Origin: Setaria digitata
Lineage: Eukaryota > Nematoda > Chromadorea > Rhabditida > Setariidae
Length of the DNA: 64,000 bases
Assembly (NCBI GenBank): GCA_003640385.1
Contig: RCAB01000111.1
Span: 1-64,000, forward strand
Reading direction: 5' to 3'
Shown here: one piece after another, positions 51,926 through 61,485 of the stretch
Numbering within the stretch: position 1 is the stretch's first letter
Layout of the letters: each line of letters opens with the position of its first letter
Notes under the pieces: generated by a model
The model's database searches: none
What the model saw: only the letters and a program-made list of their open reading frames with translations
Told to the model about the DNA's origin: nothing
Program-made: the position numbers and the translations under genes

Positions 51926-53021
51926 AATATTTTAGTTCTAAGTAAACAATACTATCACTAGTACTAGAAATAATATTGTTTAAATAGAATGAGATTTATT
52001 TGCTATTTGAAGGCGCTACAGGTCACTTCCATTACATATTGTGATTGGGATGAGAGGTTTGAAACAAATAGAATGCCATGAAACAAGGATTAAAAAATGA
52101 ACTGTTTGCTGCACTGAATTTAATTGGAAGTAGCAAGAAATTAGTACGTAAAAGGGAATTTGATAGCTAGTTCCCATTTCCAAAATTTTAAAAAATACAA
52201 TTTTATGGTGAATAATAAGTGATGTTTATGAAATGGTACAGTCAACTATTTCACCGACGCCCTGCTTAAATGGATCCTCTGGTTAATCATAATGGAAAAT
52301 ACACATAATAAAAAGTCTTGCAGAAATTGTTGATTTTATAAAGAAATTTTAAGAATCTTTTCTATTAGAACTCATTAAAAATCTGCTAGTCGAAGAAGAA
52401 GAGGCATTGACGGTTTCTGACACATTTCTTTAGTTCTTTTACTTCGTTTTCAGCGTGAAATCAAACACCTGATAAAGAGATTAATTACTTTCATAATAAT
52501 TTATAATTTCTATTCCTTTTTTTAAAGTGTTGAATTTAACGGTGCATTTTGATAATCCCTCTAATTTACGGCGGTTAGCTTGTAAAAGGGTCCTGAAAAA
52601 GTTTTCAAAACTTACATTAAAATTCTCCTTCACTCGACCTTCTTTGACACTCTTCGAAATGACACAAAGTTTCAGCACGTTGAATCGGATACCGCAAACA
52701 TACTTCTATTGGAGTGTATTTTTCAGAAAGTTTTAACACTATTTCATCAGTCAAGGTTGCTTTTGCTTGGTGATTACTATGCAAAATTTCAAATCACTTC
52801 ACAAAAACCTTACCCTCTTTCATACGCAATTAATGAGATGCCACGCTTCTTGCATATTTCTCATAACTCGAACTAAGGGAAGTACAAGTGACATTCTACC
52901 TTAAATTACGCATAGTCTAAAGATTGAGATAGAGAAGAGAAAGAAGAGAGAGAGAAGTAAAGAAGTAAGCCTAATCTTGCTCAGAGGACATTTTTCGATT
53001 TTTTTTTATCACATATTTTCA

Positions 53022-53023
<2 letters not shown>

Positions 53024-53053
<30 letters not shown>

Positions 53054-53054
53054 N
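53024..53054. repeat. C homopolymer (about 30) ending at N
   Basis: About thirty C bases run into N at 53054. This is a rare G/C homopolymer in an AT-rich genome and most likely an unresolved low-quality join. It truncates the adjacent aldo-keto reductase frame. Confidence 0.9.
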
Positions 53055-53097
53055 ACAGTGCCAATTCCGGAAATAACAGTTTAACAACTGAAGTATA

Positions 53098-54362
53098 AAC
53101 CTTAACCTTAACATTGTGGATATTCATGAAAGCGGGTTTTTGAACTCTTTGCATTCGATTAATACTAAAATTAGAAATACCAATTGCTTTCGTCAAACTT
53201 TTTTGAACACACCTTCCATACTCTGCAATAAGTAAAATATTTTAATTCATTTCGTGGGGACTGTTATAATTATTTTCAATTTATGATTTAAAAAAGATCA
53301 TGGTGCGAATGGTTAGTATAAAAAAATTATGAACTGAACTGAGAATCCATAAATTTTCCACAATTCTGAGATGTCCAGTTTCTTCATTTTACACTGAAAA
53401 ATTAAATGCAATGTATGAAAATCGAAGGCAATGAAAATTTTTTCTAAATTTTAGCTGGTCTGAACTGACACATCTACTCTAGTCAATGCTAGGTAAGGTA
53501 AAGGTTTTTAAGATTCAGAACTGACATCAAAAGAAGTCGGCATGTGGATCAATAAGTCGGTATGGTCTGTTTGCAATTTTTCCTACAATTGACACAACTT
53601 TTCCTACTTCTTTTGCTCGATTATGGGCACACCACAACTAAGAAACAAAATTCTCCGTGCCGGAATTTTATGATCATTGCATCGCCTATTAATCATATTA
53701 ATAATAATAATTACTTGATGTCTCTATACAACTGTAAAAAAACATTTTGAAAACGAAGATTTTCTAAAACATTGAAATTTCAAGTAGTTTATTTTCTACT
53801 GCACTTACTGTCAACAGTTCAATCTTTTCTACCCCTCAGTGCTCAACAAATCAGCTTCCGTTAGCCGAGAATGTTATTCGATGTTGGCTTAAACAGCGAC
53901 TGAAATCCAAAACTCTTCGAATGTAGAGACTTCATGTTCTAGATATATAACGAACTGAAAATCGAAAACCTAACATTCTGAGAAGAGTACTGAAGTAAGA
54001 GATCGGAAATTCTTCTATAAGGAATAATTCAGAGCAATTCCCTCTCACTTGTTTAATACTTAGAAATAGTCATATCCTCCCTGACCACTCCAAAAAAAGA
54101 AATGACAAAAGGCAGAGATGATGCATTTGTTTTTTAGACTTAGTTTTATATCGATAAGTATATCTTCTCTCTTCAGTTTGTCCCGTTTGATATATTCTTC
54201 GTTCAGAACTTTCCCCAGCTCCTGTTTACTGAAATAGCATGCAGCTGCATCAATTAGCCGGAATCCATGATTGAGCGCATATCGGACGGAATTAACCGCT
54301 TCGCCGGGTTCAGACTGAAACTTTGATTTATAACTCTTCGGATTACCAGGAGATGCTTGCAA
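53098..54362 (-). pseudogene. Aldo-keto reductase fragment, broken or incompletely assembled
   Basis: Exon about 54314-54140, preceded by a TTTCAG acceptor, encodes SEPGEAVNSVRYALNHGFRL, IDAAACYFSKQELGKVL and KREDILIDIKL, the classic N-terminal AKR block. Its IDAAACY has Ala-Cys where active enzymes have the catalytic D-x-A-x-x-Y pattern, so the Asp and Tyr remain. A second piece at about 53205-53098 (LTKAIGISNFSINRMQRV) is the AKR GxSNF motif. The middle of the barrel (IDLYLIHWP region with its catalytic His) was not found between them, and the frame then runs into the poly-C/N join. Either a pseudogene or a gene damaged by assembly. Confidence 0.6.
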
Positions 54363-55376
54363 AGAAATATTTGGAGGGGGATGGAGTTCTGGAATCTATC
54401 AGCTTGCGCTGCGGAAGGTCATACTTGCCTTCGTATGTTTAGTATCTTAGAAAACACTTCTTAAGATTTGATCTTTTTCTCTGTGCTAGATAGTTAAAAG
54501 TTTAAAGTTGCAAACACACGGACACTACGAGCTAGCCATATTCCAAAGCCTGTGACCGGCATTTTCATGCCAGTGAAAAGACGAATTGCTGTAATTGCCA
54601 TTTATATGAGTTAATCTGAAGAATTAATTATATACTTCCTTTCACTGTCAATGATAAATACGAGTAAACTAAGAAAAAAAATTCGAGATTTGATCAGATT
54701 TTCAACATAAAAGTCAAACTATGCGAACTCTACATTTCACAGCACAGTCGTTGAAACCAACAACAGTATTGCTCGGTGGAAAAGTAATACTGAGCAAAAG
54801 TGCAAAAGTGATAATTATAATATATCATAAAATTATGACAAAGTGACAATCATAGGTTTGGTCAGTGGAAATCCTGAATTTACTCATTATGAATCGTATA
54901 TTGATCAAGAGATTTTATGTGAAGTGATATAATAAATTTTTGGTAAATGACTCCTTTCAGCAGCTATAAGGAACCATGCTACCTATCAAGCAAAGAGACT
55001 GGTTTTGGTCGCTGCAACCGTAAGTAGAAATACGGATAAAGGAGCAAAAAAGTGGACTGTACATCAAGGGTAGCGGTTTTTAACAGTCCTTATCACTAAA
55101 GGAAGAAGTATTTTATACCTGTACTGTTGCTTCATTCGGTTACAACATCCAATTCATAATATCACCACTTTAAAACTATTGCTTTTGTGCTGCTCTAGCT
55201 ATCGAGAATTCCGCATGAATTCTTTGATTACGATGTGTTTGATGAAGGCTCTTAGGGAAGGAAGGTTTGGAAGTGTGTAGATGTTGTTGTCGTTTGCTCT
55301 GGTGGTGCTCATCAAAGTATTTTAGGTCTTTAAAACGTTCAGTAGAAAGGCTTAGAGCGATCCTTGTCTCACTAAG
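54363..55376. other. Divergent interval upstream of ribosomal P0
   Basis: No exon supported. The P0 5' leader begins near a TATTTTAG acceptor ending at 55325 that may be a trans-splice site; promoter elements were not resolved. Confidence 0.4.
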
Positions 55377-56852
55377 ATGGGCAGGGAAGACAAAGCGACG
55401 TGGAAAGCGAATTATTTCGTGAAAATTGTGGAGTTGTTGGAAGAATATCCGAAATGTTTCATTGTTGGCGTGGATAATGTTGGCTCGAAACAAATGCAAG
55501 AAATTCGACAAGCTATGCGAGGTAAGTCATTCTGATCTAGTTTTGACCATTGAGCAGAGTCATTAGTTGACTTGTTGGTAATCGGTTTCACATTTTGGAG
55601 TACTGCTTGAGAAGCTAAACAATCTGGTTCAGGTCATGCGGATATTTTGATGGGTAAGAATACAATGATTCGAAAAGCAATCCGTGGTCATCTGCAGACC
55701 AATCCAGATCTTGAAAAGCTTCTTCCTCATATTGTTGGTAATGTTGGGTTCGTTTTTACCAATGATGATTTAAGCGAGATTCGCGCTAAATTGTTGGAAA
55801 ATCGACGTGTAAGTTTTCTGGATTTTTAGTCTGTATAAAGCTGTACCATTAACTCATCTGCTGTCTTAGGTCCGAATATGTGGAATTTGTGGACTGTTAG
55901 GCAGGTTTCTTTATTATTATTATTATCCTACATTATTCGTTTCAGGGCGCTCCAGCGAAGGCTGGTGCTATTGCACCATGTGATGTCAAGTTACCACCGC
56001 AAAATACCGGTATGGGTCCAGAGAAAACGTCTTTTTTTCAAGCTTTGCAAATTCCAACAAAGATTTCTCGTGGAACTATTGAAATTCTTAATGAAGTACA
56101 TCTTATCAAAGTTGGTGAGAAAGTTGGAGCGTCGGAATCCGCTCTCTTGAACATGTTAAATATTATGCCATTCTCATATGGTCTTGTTGTTCGCCAGGTA
56201 TGAACATTAAATGAGACATTTAGTATTTCAGGGATTTTTTCTTTTTTTTTTTGGAGAGCTGATCATTTCTATCATTTCTTCTGCTTTTTATCGCAAGTAG
56301 TAGTCCTGTATATGCTACATCCTTTGTTGCTTATTTTAAGCAATATTTTTCTAAAGGTTTACGAAAATGGGACTGTTTTCGCACCGGAAGTGCTAGACAT
56401 GACTCCGGATGATATTCGTGCCAAATTTTTACAAGGTGTACGAAATGTTGCCGCTGTATCAATAGCTGTCGGTTATCCGACACTTGCGTCGGTTCCACAT
56501 TCAGTGGCAAATGGGCTTAAAAATCTACTTGCTATTGCTGTTGAAGCTAACGTTGAAGTAAAGGAAGCGCAAAAGGTTATCTTCTTCGTCTCTTTAGAAA
56601 TGGAGTTTTATTTGCCAATTATTTCAAATTTATTTTGCAGTATGTAACTTCCTGACTTGCTCTGTAACTTGCTTTTTGTTGCAGATCAAAGAATTTTTGG
56701 CAGATCCATCCAAGTTTGTAGCACCAGCGGCGGTAGCTGCTGCTGCGGCTCCATCAACGCCATCTATTGCAGCAGAAGAGTCGTCGAAAAAAGATGCCAA
56801 GAAGGAAGAATCGTCTGAAGATGAAGATATGGGATTTGGCCTCTTTGATTAA
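55377..56852 (+). CDS. rla-0: 60S acidic ribosomal protein P0
   Basis: Core of the ribosomal stalk, which anchors P1/P2 dimers and recruits elongation factors. Five exons (55377-55521, 55633-55808, 55946-56197, 56357-56575, 56685-56852) give 319 residues, all in phase. The N-terminal uL10 domain is clear: [61 protein letters not shown] and [18 protein letters not shown]. The central part ([13 protein letters not shown]) leads into an Ala-rich hinge, and the C-terminus is the universal stalk tail [20 protein letters not shown], here [13 protein letters not shown]. Poly(A) signal AATAAA is at 56909-56914. The start was set by the family N-terminus [10 protein letters not shown]. Confidence 0.97.
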
Positions 56853-57251
56853 GAGCTCATATATTTCTCATTTCCTACTCATTATTTGTTGAATTTTGTT
56901 GATTTCCCAATAAATCTATCCTTGTCATCTCGTGCTTTGTAAAATGGCTGAATCCATTTATTACTTTGAACTGTTCAACAATAGTTTTTACTCCTTAATT
57001 TACTGCAGAAGAGCAGGATCTATTTTATTCGTAAATCTAGTGAAGTGTGAGGCAAGGCATATAAAAAAAATCAGATTGATCCATGCTCTTTGAGCTTGAT
57101 TACATCTTTTCCTTGGAACAGTCAAATTATATGACTGAGTAGGTGAAAGAAGTTAGCTTTTCCTGTTTTGTCATTAGCTTTCTTCACCTTTGCTTTTAAT
57201 GATTAACAGTTTTCAGGTAGAAAGTTTGAATATTTTGGAAGACTATTAGGC
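56853..57251. other. Short P0-TCTP intergenic region
   Basis: 399 bp on the same strand, with the P0 poly(A) signal at 56909 and a TTTTCAG acceptor ending at 57216, 35 bases before the TCTP ATG. This is the arrangement expected of a nematode operon junction or of closely packed genes. Confidence 0.5.
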
Positions 57252-58696
57252 ATGTTGATTTTCAAGGATGCATTCACGGGTAATTTTTCACCGCACTCTT
57301 AAATCAGGATGATTTACATGAGAAGCAGTGTTTCATTGTGTTGTTGCTGTTTCTTAATGAACAGTTTTGGAGTGTTATGTAATGTAGTAAACCAATATCT
57401 GGCTGCTAGTTCCTTGCTTCAGTAATTTCCATATTCCTTAAGTGCAGTGGGCGAGGTTTGAAGTAATTTGCTGCGAGCCAGTTATTGGCGAACTTCATAT
57501 GCTTCAGAAAGCTTCTTGTGCTCACTGAACGAGTATAATATGGTAGAACATTTTTTGATAGCCAAAGTTCATATTTCTCTTGGTTATTATCGTACATGTG
57601 TTTCGCATAAAGTCCGGATCTAAATATTCTATTACTCCGAAAGAGGTGTATTACTCTGCACATAAAATGCAGAACATATATACGTATTGAGAAAGATTTT
57701 TGCAACCGTTGAGCTTTTTTTTTTTTATAGAAAGAATTAAGTTTCGACGACATTGCAAATCGAAGACTTATGGAAAAATTTGTTTTGAAGAGGTTTTCTA
57801 TCAGATATAGCAAAGTCTTTTAAATTCCTGTTTTAGTGTAGCAACTTATGTTAGGCTCACATTTAGATGATGAGCTTGCGTCAGATTCATTCCCAATGAA
57901 ATTAGTGGATGGACTGATTTGGGAATTCAAAGGACGACAAGTAGTGAGGAAGGAGGGAGAGATTCTGCTTGCTGGTGCAAATCCTTCCGCAGAAGGTGAA
58001 GATGGTGATGAGGGTGGTGAGGAATGCGTTGAACGAGGCATCGATTTTGTGCTCAATCATCGTTTGCAAGTAATCATTTTGGTATTTTCGTTTTAGATTT
58101 GTCTAGCCATCGTTTAAAAGTTTAAAGGGCTTTGATGTTTCAGGATTTATTTTTCTTTTCCGAGACTATTCAAGTTTTTGATTTTTGCAGGAAATGAACT
58201 GTTATGAAGATATGGCTACTTTTAAATCATACTGCAAGTCATTTATGAAAAAAGTAGTTGAACTGATGCAAAAAAATGGAAAGTCAGAAACAGAAATTAA
58301 TGATTTTAAGAAAAAGATCCAAGCTTGGGTTGTATCACTTTTAAGTAAGGATCGATTTAAACAACTCCAGTTCTTCATCGGTATGTTATTTTGATAACTT
58401 ACTCTAATCTCTTATAAATAAAAAACATATTCCGAACCTATGTGGAAGACTGAGTGACATAAGTGCTTTAAAATGTGCGATAATATGGTAATATGCAACT
58501 TCTGTTCACCGGCTCTCTGAATCCTATATTTTCATATTTAAAAAACTATTTAAAAAAAAAAAAAATTCCAGGTGAACGTATGGCTGAAGGTCAAGGGGAG
58601 GGACAAGTAGCTGTAGTGGAATATCGAGATGAAGAAGAAGGTGAGGTGCCCTATTTGATGCTTGTAAAAGAAGCACTTGTTGAAGAAAAGCAATGA
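57252..58696 (+). CDS. tct-1: Translationally controlled tumour protein (TCTP)
   Basis: Conserved cytoplasmic, and in parasitic worms also secreted, calcium-binding protein linked to growth and translation; filarial forms are reported histamine-releasing factors. Four exons (57252-57279, 57867-58069, 58191-58380, 58572-58696) give 181 residues. The 28-bp first exon encodes MLIFKDAFT plus one base, and its phase and the family N-terminus both require it. It is easily missed, because the longer frame starting at 57848 replaces it with an unrelated N-terminus. Family signatures: DDELASDSFPMKLV, GANPSAEG, ERGIDFVLNH, EMNCYEDMATFKSY, IQAWVVSLLSKDRFKQLQFF and EVPYLMLVKEALVEE. Confidence 0.97.
57406..57813 (-). 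CDS. Uncertain antisense single-exon frame within the first TCTP intron
   Basis: A 135-codon ATG-to-stop frame on the minus strand, entirely inside the first intron of TCTP. Its C-terminal half (SGLYAKHMYDNNQEKYELWL, NNWLAANYFKPRPLHL) has a balanced, protein-like composition with few repeats, and the frame is unusually long for AT-rich intron sequence. No domain recognised. It could be a nested gene, a retro-inserted fragment or chance. Confidence 0.3.
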   Translation of the reverse strand: MLYLIENLFKTNFSISLRFAMSSKLNSFYKKKKAQRLQKSFSIRIYVLHFMCRVIHLFRSNRIFRSGLYAKHMYDNNQEKYELWLSKNVLPYYTRSVSTRSFLKHMKFANNWLAANYFKPRPLHLRNMEITEARN

Positions 58697-59313
58697 CTAT
58701 TGGTTGAAGACTTTCACCTCTTTATTGCTTATTGTTTTATGTTTACTTCTGTGTACTGTATGAATTATATTGAGTAAATATGTTGGCTGTTAATTATAAT
58801 TCCTCAAAGCAATTTTTTTGATCTTGGTTTTATATTCCATTTGTTTCACGATATTTGACTAACACGAAAAAAAAAATGATTTAAACAACGGAGAATTTGA
58901 TTTTTAAAGTTTTCGGAAGTATTTTTTGTGACGGTGCGAACTATGGATTGTTTTACATTATAATGAATTTTAATACTGTACGAAATACCTGGTGCCATTG
59001 GTGAGGTCTGGATTATCCTCGCTGTTGCAGTAATTCATTTTTGATTGAATAGGTTTCCGAGAGAAGTCGGAGACAGATACTGGAAGGAGATTGTCTTCAA
59101 ACCTTCTGATTATCAGAAAAAAAAATGCTTGATGGTCATATTCAGATTCTAAAAAAGGAGAAATGAAACGGTGTAGTGTGTTTTACTGTTCTACTGTATC
59201 TTCACTTGATTAAAATGAACGCACTTGTGGCTTAAATACTGATTTGTTGGTATATAAGTGGAGAAGCTTCATGTGAACGAGATTTGATTTTAGAATTTTA
59301 TCGTCTGGAGTAC
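58697..59313. other. TCTP 3' UTR and VHL upstream region
   Basis: AT-rich spacer. The VHL leader begins after a GATTTTAG acceptor-like site at about 59292, consistent with trans-splicing. No other feature seen. Confidence 0.4.
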
Positions 59314-61131
59314 ATGCTCTTGAGTGAGTCACAGGTTGATTCATTTGTTCTGAGGAAAATCCTTGCTCCTGGATATAGGTCAATTAGAAGTGTGGAGGAA
59401 GTGGATATTCGATTCATCAATAATTCCCGTGACGTTGTTGATCTCTGTTGGATTGATTTTCAGGTGGGTTATTTTTATGGTTTTGTATTTTTACAATTCT
59501 CTTTTCGACATCCGAAATCTTGTTGGGACTCGAGCGAAACGAGTTGTGAGGTATATCTAATGTTCGTGAATGAATTCTTGCTTCATCGTGGTGAAGTATA
59601 TGGTAAAATCTTAGAAAATATGTGGGAGATGTTTATTTTGATGGAGATTTCTAGTCTTTAAATATCTTGTCTTTTAAAAAAATTTCGTTTTTCTTCTAGG
59701 GTAATTTAGTTCGTTATTTGAAGCTTAACTCACGGGAAACAGTGAAGTTAACCACCTTCATCGGTCAGTTATATTTTTTCTGCAATTCATTTACTCTGAG
59801 TAAATTTTATTGTAGTTTAAACTTTGTTGTATTTGAGACTTCCTTTCAGTGCTTTGAAGTAGAGTTAATTCTCATCCATTAATCACTAATCTAATTGTTC
59901 TGCTTCTAAACCATTAAAATTGTTTAGGTGAATTGAGAAATTTGACACAGAATCTGTCCAATTATATTCTCTTTTATTACAGGACATTGCTGGGTAGCAC
60001 GATTCATAAGGAACGGTGCAGTTGCACAGTTTTTGCCAGATCGCACTGAAGTTTTTGTTACAACTAGGCGCTTCCCTTATACAACAATTGTTTTTATCAT
60101 TCAGAAAGGTTTTGCTTCCCCTTGAATTCTCGTGACTTTCATCTGCTCAGATTTATATTTAAACTGTAAAAAAAATTCCAAATAAGATTTACTAGAAATC
60201 AAGCTGTAATTGGATCGAAATCCTTAATAATTTAAGATCTTGAAGACAAATGCAGGGTGCGAGACTGTTGCACATTTTATTTTGAACATCCGTGTGTTGC
60301 ACTTTTTTAACGAAATTGTGAAAATACTAGAAATTTGTCTCCCTAACCCACTCATCGCTTTTTCTCGGAATAGGAATTTGAATTTTTTTCTTTTAATAAG
60401 AATTCCATAGTAGATGGTGGTGTAATGCAGCTGCTAATTTTTTTATTGTGTAAGACCTAGATATTAATTAATTTTACTTTAATTAATACTTTGCTTTCCA
60501 TTACTGTCAATTTCTCGATATTTTTTTTTTACAGTGCCTACATTGTTTGAAACTGCTGTTGAATATATCGGAGAACTGCTTCACGAATGCCAGCAAGCTC
60601 TGTGTAGGCTTCCTGTCCCTGAACTTGTAAAGGTCCGCCTTTCAGATTTTTTATTTATGAGAATAAAAAACATTATGAAAAGTTTATGATTATAAAAAAC
60701 ACTATGAAAACATTGTGGTTATAAAAATCTACATAACGTTCTATTCATATATTTATATATGTCTTACTTTGGTAGCTGTAACTATTATTTGTACGAGGAG
60801 GGATGCTCAAAAAATTTTAACTGGTTTAAACTAGCTGCATACTGTTGTCTTTCATGCTTTAGAAATCAAATAAGTTTGATTTTGCTATAATAAATTAGCC
60901 CTCAGGAGAAGTTCTGTTCTGGAGGCGTGTATTTTAGCTCCACTTTAATTACAGCCTATTTAGTTTGACATCCTCTTTTACATCCGGCGGAAACGATTAT
61001 ATCAAACAGCATTGTTTCGTCTACCCTTCCAACGTAATCTTTCACGTCGAAACAGTGACATTCATGTTGGACTGCAGGAACCACCCGAACTTGCTGATAT
61101 CGAGCGAAGAGAAGGCGAGAATCGGATCTAA
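59314..61131 (+). CDS. vhl-1: von Hippel-Lindau protein, E3 substrate receptor
   Basis: Recognises prolyl-hydroxylated HIF and presents it to the Elongin BC-Cullin 2 ligase; this is the oxygen-sensing switch. Five exons (59314-59463, 59700-59763, 59983-60108, 60535-60632, 61078-61131) give about 163 residues. The beta domain is clear: VDIRFINNSRDVVDLCWIDF, then GNLVRYLKLNSRETVKLTTF and IGHCWVARF. Aligned with the human protein without gaps in this stretch, the hydroxyproline-pocket Tyr98, His115 and Trp117 are kept and Ser111 is Thr. The alpha domain (Elongin C contact) is short: LFETAVEYIGELLHECQQAL, then a PELADIERREGE tail. The start follows a TTTTAG acceptor-like site. Poly(A) signal AATAAA is at 61181. 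Confidence 0.92.
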
Positions 61132-61485
61132 GATAACAAGGAAGACTGACGTAATTTAAGCGCTTTATAATCAGATATTAAATAAACTCCAAAATTAATC
61201 TAACGATTGAGCAGGTTGTGTGATACAGTACGACTTTCGTGGATGGTCACTGAAATCAGTCATTTTGAAAATACAGAAAAAAATTTCGAGAAAATAAAAG
61301 GAAAAATCGATTTTGACGGATTTTACGTCTTTGTGAAATTTCCTTAACTTCCTTTTTTGAACTGGAGAAACTTTTAAATGTTTTTTAAACTTTTTTTTTT
61401 TTGAATTCTGATCTTCCATTTTCGTGTATCCGTCTTATCTTTATGAGGCGCTGCTTTGATTCTTTTAGTTTCGTAAGATTTTCAG
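61132..61485. other. Intergenic between VHL and the next gene
   Basis: About 350 bp with the VHL poly(A) signal at 61181-61186. Any first exon of the next gene should lie here, but none was identified. Confidence 0.4.

Larger units (their letters stand above)
51330..53097. other. Intergenic with palindrome and purine tract
   Basis: Region after the P-glycoprotein stop. It contains the palindrome at about 51865-51925, a purine-rich GA tract at about 52926-52970 and the poly-C run. A short open piece near 52460 (VFDFTLK) resembles an aldo-keto reductase C-terminus on the minus strand, which is weak. Confidence 0.4.

Noticed and set aside
52926..52970. GA-rich tract as a regulatory element
   Set aside because: Simple purine repeat with no evidence of function.
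55176..55511. Minus-strand frame over the P0 first exon
   Set aside because: Antisense shadow of the P0 coding exon and leader.
57848..57866. Alternative TCTP start at 57848
   Set aside because: The conserved family N-terminus is encoded by the small exon at 57252-57279 in matching phase.
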